Shown piece by piece: positions 25,566-34,460 of a DNA stretch of 64,000 bases. The notes under the pieces were generated by a model that worked only from the letters and a program-made list of their open reading frames with translations, did no database searches and was not told the DNA's origin. The DNA is from an uncultured Caldilineaceae bacterium (lineage in GTDB: Bacteria > Chloroflexota > Anaerolineae > Caldilineales > Caldilineaceae). The stretch is from the NCBI GenBank assembly GCA_951812725.1, contig OX638330.1, forward strand, positions 5,621,405-5,685,404, given 5' to 3'. Numbering within the stretch: position 1 is the first letter of the stretch; each line of letters opens with the position of its first letter. The translations under genes were made by a program, and so were the position numbers.

Positions 25566-26900
25566 CTACTGATTGATCCCCTCGTACACCAGGAACTGAT
25601 CGTCGGTGGCGTCCGTCTTCAACTGGTTCACCACCGCCACGATTTTGGCGCCGTCAGCCTGAGCAGTGCAGGCCGCGCCGCCTACATAGCCACTCTGAAT
25701 TCTGTTTGCCTGCAGATCCGTCAATGTCTCATTGGGTTGCAGAGTTCCGGTGACCGTATAGGTCGTGTCCGTGAATATGCACTCCACCGCAGTCTCTGAT
25801 GATCCAACATTCATCACATTGACGCTGGTGAAAAAGCCGCTGTTGCGGTCCATAACCGAAGGCAGGCGCACAGCCTGCGTGGCCTCGTCCGGATCAAAAC
25901 TGCTGTATGCCGCAAACTGGATTAGAGTAGGACTTCCGGCGCGTTGAGTGACAACCGCGGCCAGAGGTTGGCTCGCGCTGTTAGTGGTAACATTGCCGGA
26001 GCCGATGAACCTCTCGCCGCCCGTGCAGGTGGAATTTGAGCCGTTCTGGAATGCGTCGCGCGCAAACGTGACTGTCTGCCCTGCCGCAACTGTCTGTGTT
26101 TCCGTGCACGAGGTGCCGGACGCTGACGGCTGATAGGATACCGTGACGCTGGTATCAGCGTCCCCAGTATTCTGTATATGAATATCGGTATAGAAACCGT
26201 TATTGTTGGAGTTAACCAACGGCATTGCCGGGCTGACCGCGCCGCTGGCAAAACCGTTGTAGGCCGCCAGCGTCTTCGTATCTTCCAAAAACGCCACCAC
26301 CACTACAGGCTCATCGCTGGTGACCTCCGCGGCGAAGACATTACTCGTGTGCGGCTCCTGCTTCTGATAAAAATTGTGGGATGCGTAGGCTGCCAGGTTG
26401 ATTGACGTCGTGATGCCGTCGCTGTAGTTCACAGTCACATTTGTTGAAGAAGGATTGGGATTCTGTAGCGCAAACCAGCTGTTGAAGCCGTTACTATTGA
26501 CCATCAGCAGCGGCAGATAGACCGAAGTGCTTCCCTCACTGCGGCCCACATAGGTGCCGCCGGCCGTCAGCGCGCTGTTCATCATGTTGCTGAGCGCAGC
26601 CACGGGCTGATCCGATGAGATTACAACCGACCCGCTGAATCCCTCATTCACCGGCAGAGTGAAATATATCTTTGAACGATCACGCTCGATAATATCAGTA
26701 AGTGTCTTCTCCAGGCTGCCATCCTGTCTGTAAAACGCCAGAATGATATTGGCCGTGGTCTCACTCATGTTATAGGTCTGAATGGTAGACTTGTAACCGG
26801 GAAACTGCCCTTGAGCATAAGTGCGTGCATCACTCATAACTAAGGCGAACACAAATGCCAGTGCGACTGTCACAAGGGCAAACAGCTGTTTCCGTTTCAT
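25566..26900 (-). CDS. Secreted protein of four ~100-residue tandem repeats
   Basis: A 444-residue exported protein with a clear signal peptide (residues 1-30, MKRKQLF then a hydrophobic stretch and AYA-like site TYAQG). After it I count four degenerate tandem repeats, at about 33-125, 126-225, 226-335 and 345-440. Each begins with an N-x-x-x-x-V-like beta segment (FALQNPNPSSTNVTV, IHIQNTGDADTSVTV, VNVMNVGSSETAVE) and ends with a SSDQPVAAL / SDEPVVVVA / ASQPLAAVV / GAKIVAVV strand. Asn and Thr are abundant, Lys few. I do not recognise a named domain. Similar proteins are frequent in Chloroflexota, probably on the cell surface. It forms a pair with the downstream lipoprotein gene. Confidence 0.75.
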   Translation of the reverse strand: MKRKQLFALVTVALAFVFALVMSDARTYAQGQFPGYKSTIQTYNMSETTANIILAFYRQDGSLEKTLTDIIERDRSKIYFTLPVNEGFSGSVVISSDQPVAALSNMMNSALTAGGTYVGRSEGSTSVYLPLLMVNSNGFNSWFALQNPNPSSTNVTVNYSDGITTSINLAAYASHNFYQKQEPHTSNVFAAEVTSDEPVVVVAFLEDTKTLAAYNGFASGAVSPAMPLVNSNNNGFYTDIHIQNTGDADTSVTVSYQPSASGTSCTETQTVAAGQTVTFARDAFQNGSNSTCTGGERFIGSGNVTTNSASQPLAAVVTQRAGSPTLIQFAAYSSFDPDEATQAVRLPSVMDRNSGFFTSVNVMNVGSSETAVECIFTDTTYTVTGTLQPNETLTDLQANRIQSGYVGGAACTAQADGAKIVAVVNQLKTDATDDQFLVYEGINQ

Positions 26901-27180
26901 ACTCTTGCACTGCTCCTTCCAAAATACGCTGCGTGTTCCAATGTTAAATCAGGGGCGTGAACTACCACTATATTTTTTCAGTTTAGTGTAAGAATGTCGT
27001 GTCGTCAACAGCTTTCCGATCGGCGCATCCAGGACTTGGAAGGTATGCAACTGCGCATCGCCTGGCCAGCATCCTGCCAGGAAACGAGTCGCCAGTGAGC
27101 GCATTGGATCAGAGTCAGAAGCGACGCGACCGTCTTGGCCGGCGCCGGCACACCGCGCAAGCGTGTCGCTAAAAACGGCT

Positions 27181-28194
27181 CTATCGCTTCTTCGGCGTGT
27201 CCTTATCGCGGCGCCCAGGGTCGCGGCGGCCCGCACGTCCGCTAAAGAGATTGCCGAAGAACATCTGCCTCATGGAGCCGCCATAATCCGCGCGTGAGGT
27301 TGGCTCCGTCAGACGGTCCCAATCCCGCAGCTTCGCGTCTCGCTCCCACTTGGCACGGCCCTCCACCAATCCATCGAGCGACTCCTCCAGCGGTTTGGTG
27401 TCCTCGGCAGCCAGTCGCTCCCGCCAGGTTTCCAGCTGTGTGGACAGCTGATCCAGCCTTTGCAAAAGCATATCGCGATTGGCGAACAGCGAGGCGGCCA
27501 GCTCCTCGGGACTTGCCTCCAGGGCTGTGCTGAGGGCGAAGCGGCGTCCCGCCAGCTTCTGGCTCTCATGCCATCCGGGGCCGTCAAACGCAGCCTGGAA
27601 AAGAACAGCCGCCAGAATTTCAGGCAGCTGCTCCACCGCCGCGACGATGCCGTCATGTTCAATCGGATCAATGTAGAGCGGTTTTGCGCCCAGCCGCGCC
27701 AGCAAATTGCTCACCAGTTCCAACGCGCTGGATGCCGTCTGTGTGCTCGCGCCAATGCAGAACGTGCTATCTTTGAACAGCTCGCTGCGCGGCTCCGGCT
27801 GGCTGCTGATGTCACTGTGGACCGGCCGGCCTGCCACAAAGTTGATGCCCTCCGGCAGGTTGTTGGCCGCGATGTCCAGCGCCGGTTGCATGACAGGGCC
27901 AATCCCGAAAATCACCGCGCCCTCAGCCACATCCTCACCAATCTGCTGCAAAAACTCCGGCAGCTCCGACAGCGGTTCGGTCGTGATGACCAGGCTGGCG
28001 TTGTCACAAGCCGAATGCAGATTCCACGTGGTCGAGTCGAGCGCGCCCAGCCGTTTGGCCTCATTCATGCGCGTAGGCTCGCGGTCGTTGCCGATCACCT
28101 GATAATTGCCCGCATTCTCGTGTAACGAGAGTCCGATGCTGGTTCCAATCAGGTCCAGCCCAACGAGTGTGATTCTTGCTGTCGTTTCTGCCAT
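27181..28194 (-). CDS. Prephenate dehydrogenase family protein
   Basis: A 337-residue protein of the TyrA/arogenate dehydrogenase group, which makes 4-hydroxyphenylpyruvate or tyrosine. The NAD-binding start ITLVGLDLIGTSIGLSL (residues 8-24) has Leu-Asp in place of the usual Gly-x-Gly, and the second half carries GRPVHSD in place of GGHPMAG and IDPIEHDGIVAAVEQLPEIL (about 176-195), a helix of the dimerisation domain. The C-terminal 60 residues are basic and rich in Arg, Asp and Gly, probably disordered. The atypical nucleotide and substrate motifs mean the catalytic activity is less certain than the fold. An HD-domain gene lies upstream on the same strand. Confidence 0.75.
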   Translation of the reverse strand: MAETTARITLVGLDLIGTSIGLSLHENAGNYQVIGNDREPTRMNEAKRLGALDSTTWNLHSACDNASLVITTEPLSELPEFLQQIGEDVAEGAVIFGIGPVMQPALDIAANNLPEGINFVAGRPVHSDISSQPEPRSELFKDSTFCIGASTQTASSALELVSNLLARLGAKPLYIDPIEHDGIVAAVEQLPEILAAVLFQAAFDGPGWHESQKLAGRRFALSTALEASPEELAASLFANRDMLLQRLDQLSTQLETWRERLAAEDTKPLEESLDGLVEGRAKWERDAKLRDWDRLTEPTSRADYGGSMRQMFFGNLFSGRAGRRDPGRRDKDTPKKR

Positions 28195-28400
28195 AAGTAG
28201 CTGTCCTGAATGTTGTCAAAAGCGCTTCTCTACAAGCGCTGCGATACCGTTTCAAACAGGGCGTCAAACTGGATCTGGCACAGCAACCCGGCACAAACCC
28301 GTCCGATTCAGAGGACACTGTCGGCGCCAACTAGCCAGCCCGATTGCCGCCCTTTGCCCCGTCCGTCCCCGCAAACTCCGTGTCATGGCGCCGGTCGGCT

Positions 28401-29042
28401 TCAGTTCTGGCTGTCAGCCCACTGCAGCGCGCGCAGCAAACGCATTCGCTCCTCTGTGACCAGGTGCAGCCCATCAACCTCCGACCACCGCGGCTTCTCG
28501 CCTGCTGTTCGTCGCCGGTTTGAATCGTCTACTGAGTTCGATGGAGAGTCCGACAGACTCGTCTTGTCCTGATGACGAGCGATCAGCCAGCAAGTAAGCG
28601 GGCTGCATCCATCCGCATCGGCCCAATGCGCGCCAATATGCGGATGCGCCAAATGGACATGCAGCAGATAGCGCCAGCCGCCGGCCGCATCCTCCACTGC
28701 CAGGCGGGCCGCAAGCGTCGGCGCAAACGTATCCAGAAGCACCAGCGCCGTCCGCACCCACGCATTGAACGTCAGTCCGGCCTTCGCCGCCGCCAACTTG
28801 CCGGCATCATGGAGCAGCGCCGCCGCCGCCAAATCCGGATCATGCCAGCCCGCGCCCTGCAAAGTCGTCAGAACGTTCAGACTGTGTCGCTGGGCATCCA
28901 CGGGCATCTGGCGAAAGCGGCTTAACCCGGCAGGCGGCAGAAACCGGGCTGCCTCTTGCAGTTCGTCAACTGATACTGAAGCTGTGACGCCGCGCACGAA
29001 TTGGCGTATGCGCCGCGCAATCCTGCCGACCGTTCCCTGCAT
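28401..29042 (-). CDS. HD domain protein
   Basis: A 213-residue metal-dependent phosphohydrolase-like protein. His53 (QRHSLNV), the HD pair in LLHDAGK (His78-Asp79) and a later HLAHPHIGAHW provide the usual HD ligands. The N-terminal region has a DELQEAARFLPPAG stretch and the C-terminus is Ser/Asp/Arg-rich. Related short HD proteins occur widely in Chloroflexota without a known substrate. It lies 206 bases upstream of the prephenate dehydrogenase gene on the same strand. Confidence 0.75.
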   Translation of the reverse strand: MQGTVGRIARRIRQFVRGVTASVSVDELQEAARFLPPAGLSRFRQMPVDAQRHSLNVLTTLQGAGWHDPDLAAAALLHDAGKLAAAKAGLTFNAWVRTALVLLDTFAPTLAARLAVEDAAGGWRYLLHVHLAHPHIGAHWADADGCSPLTCWLIARHQDKTSLSDSPSNSVDDSNRRRTAGEKPRWSEVDGLHLVTEERMRLLRALQWADSQN

Positions 29043-29174
29043 GTGTCAGTCCCGTCCAACGCCTGTTTCCCCATCATACTCAATCATCGCCCTCCACCCA
29101 AATGGGAAACAGTCACCATCCATCCCCCCAAGCCGCAAATCGACCGCCGCAACCGGCATCCCTGTCCTCGAGTA

Positions 29175-29422
29175 AGGTGAGCGCAGGCGCTTCTCTCTCC
29201 CCCTTCACCTTGCTTTTATGGGCGGTCGGCCGCAAGCGGCCTCCCTTGTGCAGGGGCTGCGCCCCCGCAACGCCCCCCTCCAAAACCATGCCTCAGCGAC
29301 CTTACGCCTTCAGCGCGGCCGTGCTGCTTCGGCAACCCGGCGGCTGCCAACCGAAGACATAATCAAATAGTCTGAATGGCGGCGGGGATGAATTGCTGGA
29401 CAAGACAGACAATGTATGTGGC
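29175..29422 (+). mobile_element. MITE-like element, copy C (truncated)
   Basis: Similar to the 50-kb copy along its right half (shared TCTGAATGGC, GACAAGACAGACAATGTATGTGGC-type segment ending about 29422) but without the terminal GTAA repeat at either end, so boundaries are approximate. The core is at 29220-29294. Its first hairpin reads GGCCGCAAGCGGCC instead of GGGCCTTCGGCCC and remains perfectly paired. Confidence 0.7.
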
Positions 29423-29453
29423 CTGGAATTTACCCTAAAACAAGAACCGAAAT

Positions 29454-30170
29454 TCAACTCCCAAAAATAAGAAAAAGCCACCCAACAACCTGGCTGGCCA
29501 GGCCGGTGATGAAGCCGCCCCCGAGGTAGATGGTTCCTAACAAAATGATAAAACCGAAGCGGCCCAGGAACATGCGCACTTCGAAATTGTCTCCAGGCAG
29601 AAGGGCAAACAGAATATGGGAGCCATCCAACGGCGGAATCGGAATCAGATTGAATACAAACAACAACGTGTTGATCCAGACGAAAAAGGTGAGAAATCGC
29701 TCCAGCATCGCGAAGTCGGCAAAGGGAACCAGAAAGGCGCCCACCGCAGCCAGCACGAGATTGCTGACAGGGCCGGCCGCAGCCACAAGAATCGTCCCCA
29801 CCCGTATGTCCACGTCTATGTTGTTGGGATTCCACTGGACCGGTTTGGCCCAACCAAATCCCGTAAAAAGGATCAGCAGAGCGCCGAAAGGATCGATGTG
29901 GGCGATCGGATTGAACGTGTAACGCCCTTGCAAGCGCGGCGTCTCGTCTCCCAATTGGACGGCCATGGCCGCATGCGCCATTTCGTGGACTGGTAAAGCA
30001 ACCAGAATGATCACCGCGACCGCGACGAGCCATAACGGATCGCCCATTCGCCCCAGAGAACCGCCCCCGGACAGTAGCGCATACACAACCACAATCCCCA
30101 CGATCCCGATTACAATCTGCTGCGTGCGGGAAAGGGCGTTCCAGCCCCGCCCGCCAGACCCTTGATGCAT
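29454..30170 (-). CDS. Site-2 protease family (M50) zinc metalloprotease
   Basis: A 238-residue polytopic membrane protein of the small site-2-protease group (YwhC type). The zinc motif HEMAH is at residues 62-66 in a hydrophobic helix, and the third ligand Asp182 is in PPLDGS within NLIPIPPLDGS. Five or six membrane segments are visible. Start at 30170 is preferred: it begins one base after the stop of the upstream gene and gives the family-typical N-terminus, whereas an ORF reaching 30251 would overlap that gene. Such proteases cleave membrane-bound regulators or signal peptides; the target is unknown. Confidence 0.85.
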   Translation of the reverse strand: MHQGSGGRGWNALSRTQQIVIGIVGIVVVYALLSGGGSLGRMGDPLWLVAVAVIILVALPVHEMAHAAMAVQLGDETPRLQGRYTFNPIAHIDPFGALLILFTGFGWAKPVQWNPNNIDVDIRVGTILVAAAGPVSNLVLAAVGAFLVPFADFAMLERFLTFFVWINTLLFVFNLIPIPPLDGSHILFALLPGDNFEVRMFLGRFGFIILLGTIYLGGGFITGLASQVVGWLFLIFGS

Positions 30171-30171
30171 A

Positions 30172-31512
30172 TCACATCTCCAGATAACCGCGCCATGCGT
30201 GGAGAGAGGACTCCGCCGCGCCCGACTGCGTGTTGATGGGACGTTGGGCATGTTCCAACCAGCTATATCCCCAAAACACCATCACAAAGGCAATCAGCCC
30301 CAGCGCCAGCCAATTGCCCAGCCGTCCATAAGCGCGACGCATCACCTGTGCCCCCAACGCCAGGAACATCGTAAACGCCGGCGCAATCCAGATAACACCC
30401 TCGAACCGGGCTGCTCTCTCTCCGATCTGAGTTGTGGGCCCCGAAAAAATCGGCGCTACCAGACTGATGACGTACAGCAGCAGAACCGGCAGAATCAGCC
30501 AGGTCGCCAGCATGCCCACGTTTGCAACGCGCCCTCCAAATTCCGTATACCCCACCAGCAAACCGGTCAATCCAAGAAAGAAGATCGGGATCAGCCAGAA
30601 GTGCGAAATCGGGCCCAGAAAGCCCTGGGCATTATTGAGCAGCAGGGTTCGGGCAATCTCTGGTAGAGGCGTGGCGGGCAGGCCGCTAACGACGTTTTGC
30701 AGCGCGCCGCCGCTTCCCGGGTCAACCCCGTTAGCTCCCCCGGTCAGCAGACGTCCGCCCCACCCTGTCAATGGCAGGATCGGTAGCGCAAAGCCCACCA
30801 GCGTAAGCCCGTATCCTTTCCAGCGTTGCCGGTTGAGCGGGTTGGCCAGCAAAAACCAGACCAGATGGACCGGCAGCAGCAGCGCCGTCATCACCTGCGT
30901 ATAAATGGCTATCGATGTGATGAGAAGATAGATCAGCCAGCGCACATATCCGCTGTACCACATCGCCTGCAGCCAGCCCCAACTCGATAACAGCGCCAGC
31001 GCCACAACCAGCGCATAGCTCCCCCCCTCCTGGCTATACCACAGCTGTAATGGATTGAAGGCCAGAAAAAGGGTTGACAGCAGCGGCAGATTCATCAGAA
31101 GCGTGTTGCCAACTGCCGGCACCATCCGGCGGGCGACCTGCCACATCAAGGCGATGGCGATAGCGCTGGCCAACACAGAAAAATAACGCAGCGCAAAGAG
31201 ATCGGTTCCGAAGAACTGGAGCCACGGGCGCATCAAAAGATAATAGATCGTCCCATTCTGCTCCGGCGCCACCAGCCCCCCAACCGTCTCGCCTATCGGG
31301 CGGGCCGCTAGCAGAATCGTATCCTGCTCCACCTGGACAAGCTTCCGCGCAATCAGACCGACCATCCGCCAACCGAACGCAATTAAGATCACGAATGCCA
31401 TCCAGCGCTGTTGCGCCTGCGGGGGGCCAGGCGGGCGCTCGTGCGGAGCGTCCCTCGGCGCCGGCGTTTGCACAAGTTGAAATCGAACAGATGACTCAAA
31501 GGGCAAATTCAT
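30172..31512 (-). CDS. Polytopic membrane protein, glycosyltransferase family 39-like
   Basis: About 446 residues with some ten hydrophobic helices and the layout of GT-C glycosyltransferases: a large first loop after helix one with an acidic pair and PEQNGTIYYLLMR, where the conserved Asp/Glu of the mannosyltransferase family lies, then alternating hydrophobic segments. The catalytic residue cannot be assigned with confidence. Start chosen at 31512 (MNLPFESS), because the longer frame to 31575 begins inside the mobile element at 31558 and carries a 21-residue extension encoded by it. One base separates its stop from the next gene start, so the protease is co-transcribed. Confidence 0.7.
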   Translation of the reverse strand: MNLPFESSVRFQLVQTPAPRDAPHERPPGPPQAQQRWMAFVILIAFGWRMVGLIARKLVQVEQDTILLAARPIGETVGGLVAPEQNGTIYYLLMRPWLQFFGTDLFALRYFSVLASAIAIALMWQVARRMVPAVGNTLLMNLPLLSTLFLAFNPLQLWYSQEGGSYALVVALALLSSWGWLQAMWYSGYVRWLIYLLITSIAIYTQVMTALLLPVHLVWFLLANPLNRQRWKGYGLTLVGFALPILPLTGWGGRLLTGGANGVDPGSGGALQNVVSGLPATPLPEIARTLLLNNAQGFLGPISHFWLIPIFFLGLTGLLVGYTEFGGRVANVGMLATWLILPVLLLYVISLVAPIFSGPTTQIGERAARFEGVIWIAPAFTMFLALGAQVMRRAYGRLGNWLALGLIAFVMVFWGYSWLEHAQRPINTQSGAAESSLHAWRGYLEM

Positions 31513-31557
31513 AGCAAAAGTAAGTTGTTGTGGGCCATCGATCAAAAGAGTGAATTC

Positions 31558-31842
31558 GTAACTACTCAGCCACAATTAATTTGCGAACCTGAATGAGGCG
31601 AGTCAAGGTGTTTGCTCTCTCCTCATGGTTGTATTTTGGGCGGTCGGGCCTTCGGCCCTCCCTTGTGCAGGGGCTGCGCCCCCGCAACGCCCCCCTACAA
31701 AACCATGCCTCACCGACCGTGTGCCTTCTTCGCAACCTGTCGGCTGGCGAGCATGGCGACGGCTGTACACTAGTTGCGTCACCAAGAGCCTGAATGACTC
31801 CAAGGATGACTGGCTGGTCAAGTACTGTGGCTTAGTAGTTAC
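31558..31842 (+). mobile_element. MITE-like non-autonomous element, copy D (intact, IS66-type ends)
   Basis: A 285-bp element with 17-bp terminal inverted repeats GTAACTACTCAGCCACA (31558-31574) and, on the opposite strand, GTAACTACTAAGCCACA (31826-31842), 16 of 17 identical. It is flanked by a perfect 8-bp direct repeat GTGAATTC (31550-31557 and 31843-31850). GTAA ends and 8-bp duplications match IS66-family insertions. No coding capacity. The core is at 31638-31711. It sits about 45 bp upstream of the start of the membrane protein gene and may alter its expression. Confidence 0.9.
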
Positions 31843-31850
31843 GTGAATTC

Positions 31851-32031
31851 TTTTAATGATACCCCCTACGCTAAAGAAGGCCAATGATCTTTACACCGAT
31901 CTCTACACCGGGACCTGTCTGCAAGAATGAAAATCATGATCGCAAGCCTTGGAAGCCGGGGAGCAAGCGATTCAATGGGGCCGCAGCTCGCACAGGAAAG
32001 CGCCGCCATCAGAAGATTCGCCCCATTCCAA
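31851..32031. other. Spacer between mobile element and biotin ligase gene
   Basis: 181 bases with no gene or clear structure; frames here are extensions of the repeat or of the reverse side of the ligase gene. Confidence 0.4.
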
Positions 32032-33000
32032 CTACCCACCTTCTCGTACAGTCGCCCATTCAAATACCACATCGCCGGAGTGGATTTCGAGCGTTTCGCC
32101 GCTGGCAGTGCGCACCAGCAGCGCCCCTTGCGCAGACGTGCCGACCGCCCGGCCGCGAACTGTCCCGCTCGCGCTGTGCGCGCTGACCCCAGCCCCCAGA
32201 CCGAATAGCGCACGCTGCCAGTCGGCATGGACTACATCCGCAGCCGGACGTGAACCGGGCGCACACAGATCATCCAGCGCCCGGCACAGAGCTACCAACA
32301 GATGCTCCCTGCCGATCGGTGAATAAGTGGCACCGGCCCGTTCGCGCCCTCTGCCCAGAAGCATCAAGCTGGATGGACGCAGCCCGCCACGACGAATCGA
32401 CGGCAACTCATCCTCATCCTGATTAACATTGACACCGATACCCAGAATCACGCCGCTGAGTTCATGCTGCTCAAAGATGCTTTCCGCCAGTATGCCAGCC
32501 AATTTCACGGGTCCGTCAGCTTCCACAGCGATGACATCGTTTGGCCACTTCAGGCGAATGCGATCTCCCAGTTGTGGACAGCACTGCCGGATCGCCCGTA
32601 CCATAGCCAGGCCCGCCGCCATCACCGCCAATGATGGATGTTCCGGCAGCAGATCGCCGCACAATACATAGCTGCCCAGAAGCCCGCGTCCGCGCGCGTC
32701 CTCCCACCCGCGATCCAACCGGCCCCGCCCCGCCGTCTGATGGTCGGCGATCACAACTGCGCCCGCTGCTTCGTCGCCGCGCCTGTCCAGAATACCGCGC
32801 GCCACCGCCATCGTGCTTGGCACTGAACTGTAAAACTCGATACAGTGCCCCACATAACGTCCAGCCCTATGCCCTCCCAAACCGCCAATGGCTGCTCGTG
32901 CACGACCAATCCATCCCGGTGGATTGGGCTGCGGCTGGCAGAAACTATCTGCCTTTTCCCGCGAACTGTCTCCGCGACGGTCCGTTTCCGCCTGGCTCAA
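32032..33000 (-). CDS. birA: Biotin--[acetyl-CoA-carboxylase] ligase
   Basis: Biotin protein ligase that adenylates biotin and attaches it to the lysine of the carrier protein. The biotinyl-AMP motif GRGRLDRGW is at residues 91-99, KWPNDV at 151-156 and KLAGIL at 166-171. No N-terminal helix-turn-helix is present, so it is a monofunctional ligase, not a repressor. The frame begins at a TTG (33000) with a GGAG 12 bases before; a start further in is possible because the first 45 residues are polar and unconserved. Its substrate, the carrier, is encoded at 38334. It is the gene nearest the carboxylase cluster, but runs the other way. Confidence 0.88.
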   Translation of the reverse strand: MSQAETDRRGDSSREKADSFCQPQPNPPGWIGRARAAIGGLGGHRAGRYVGHCIEFYSSVPSTMAVARGILDRRGDEAAGAVVIADHQTAGRGRLDRGWEDARGRGLLGSYVLCGDLLPEHPSLAVMAAGLAMVRAIRQCCPQLGDRIRLKWPNDVIAVEADGPVKLAGILAESIFEQHELSGVILGIGVNVNQDEDELPSIRRGGLRPSSLMLLGRGRERAGATYSPIGREHLLVALCRALDDLCAPGSRPAADVVHADWQRALFGLGAGVSAHSASGTVRGRAVGTSAQGALLVRTASGETLEIHSGDVVFEWATVREGG

Positions 33001-33456
33001 TTTGCTTGTGATCTCCTATAGTATCGTGTAAAATGACCGCGCACTGTAGCGGTCAAAAGTGGCGAGGCTTGGTAAACTCTCCGACCACGAACTGCGACCA
33101 GCTGACCACGTTCAGACGCCGTTCCTGCGCCAACCCCTCCATTGACGATAATGTTAGCGCGCGTTGCCGTTGGGCTGGGGAGCGCCGGGTCTACCGTATG
33201 GGATATAATGTCCTGTACGCTACTTTATCGCGATCAGAGCGTAGTGTGCACCGACCTCTGCAAACCGGTTCACCGGACGCCAGGTCGACTAAAGGGAGTA
33301 GCAGGCTTTCTGATTCTCGCAGGAACCGGAAAATGTTTCAAGTGCGCAGCAAATGCGCCCGCCCACAGCCCACGGCGTCTGAAAGGTCCAACTGTGATAC
33401 AAAAAGCCGCATCGGCTCAGCGGAACATATCTGAAAAGGACGAGGAGCTGACGAGC
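33001..33456. other. Long intergenic region before the acyltransferase gene
   Basis: 456 bases. A good promoter reads rightward: TTGTGA (33006-33011), a 17-base spacer, TAAAAT (33029-33034). A second TATAAT at 33204-33209 has no matching -35. If the first promoter drives the acyltransferase gene, its message has a leader of about 415 bases, in which I see no clear riboswitch fold. Frames here are not gene-like. Confidence 0.5.
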
Positions 33457-34254
33457 ATGGATGGACCGGAGAGCGGCGCCGTCGCTTCCGTGACGCCCCC
33501 CGCCATCACCCGCTTCTGGGAGGTCGACAGCTGGCGCGGCGTCGCCATCATCACGATGGTCATCTTCCATCTGATGTTCGACCTGCGGAACTTCGGCGGC
33601 GTACCCGTCGTACTGCATGAGGGCTTCTGGTTCTACTTTCAGCGCTTTACCGCCACTTCGTTCATCGCACTGTCCGGAGTCTCGGTAGTTCTCAGCTACA
33701 ATCGCGCGCTGTTCAAGCAAGGGTCGGCCGATGGCCTTGCCTGGAAGATTGCGCGCCGCGGGCTGCACATTCTGGGTATCGGCCTGATCTTTTCGCTGGT
33801 GATGCGTGTGGCCGGTCTGCCTCCAATCGATTTTGGCGTGCTGCATCTGATCGGCACATCGATCATCTGCTCGATCCCTTTTCTGCGCAATCGCTGGCTG
33901 ACGCTGGCAGTGGCGGGCTTGTTGTATGCCCTCAGTTATCTTCTGAAATTCATGAACGTGCAGGCGCCGGCTGGCGTCTCCTGGCTGGTTCCGCTGGGCA
34001 TTGAACCGCCTGGCTACTACTATTCCGACTACTTTCCCTTTCCCCACTGGTTTGCCGTCTTTCTGATCGGTGTCTTCGTGGGGTCCGTATTCTATGCAGG
34101 GGGTACTCGCAGACTGTCTCTGCCAAATCTCGGGGCGTTCTTCCCATTCCCTGCCCTGCAGTTTCTTGGCCGTCATTCTCTGGTCATTTACGTGATTCAT
34201 CAGCCGATTCTGATTGGGCTGCTGCTCCTGACAGGTACTATAACTCTGGGGTGA
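33457..34254 (+). CDS. Heparan-alpha-glucosaminide N-acetyltransferase-like membrane protein (DUF1624)
   Basis: A 265-residue polytopic membrane protein of the HGSNAT/DUF1624 acyltransferase group. The first segment is typical: RFWEVDSWRGVAIITMVIFHLMFDL, with the WRG, the family histidine and the Asp at its end. Seven or so helices follow, ending with GRHSLVIYVIHQPILIGLL, another family motif. The start at 33457 is preferred: a GAGGAG lies about 10 bases upstream, and a 105-residue extension from 33142 has no membrane-protein character. Bacterial members acylate sugars or cell-wall components; the acceptor is unknown. It is followed 206 bases later by the carboxylase operon. Confidence 0.8.
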   Translation: MDGPESGAVASVTPPAITRFWEVDSWRGVAIITMVIFHLMFDLRNFGGVPVVLHEGFWFYFQRFTATSFIALSGVSVVLSYNRALFKQGSADGLAWKIARRGLHILGIGLIFSLVMRVAGLPPIDFGVLHLIGTSIICSIPFLRNRWLTLAVAGLLYALSYLLKFMNVQAPAGVSWLVPLGIEPPGYYYSDYFPFPHWFAVFLIGVFVGSVFYAGGTRRLSLPNLGAFFPFPALQFLGRHSLVIYVIHQPILIGLLLLTGTITLG

Positions 34255-34460
34255 CAGTTGAACTTGCAAAGAGCGGAGCGTTCTCTTTTTCAATCGCCGG
34301 CCACACATCGTGGCCCTGCGGTCAATGCCGGTCACTTCCGGGTCTCGATCGCAATGCTGCCCGCTGAACACGCCAAACACGCCAAACCAGTGGCAAGCAG
34401 CGGACACTATGCCGAGAACAACCGCACAACGACCAACGACAGTATATATAGGAGTTTGTC

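Noticed and set aside
26949..27236. 95-codon minus-strand frame after the prephenate dehydrogenase gene
   Set aside because: Overlaps that gene in another frame, is rich in Arg and Ala like shadow frames, and has no ribosome-binding site or motif.
33142..33456. 105-codon N-terminal extension of the acyltransferase gene
   Set aside because: Polar, Cys-rich and unlike the membrane-protein family; the ATG at 33457 has a GAGGAG and the family's N-terminus.
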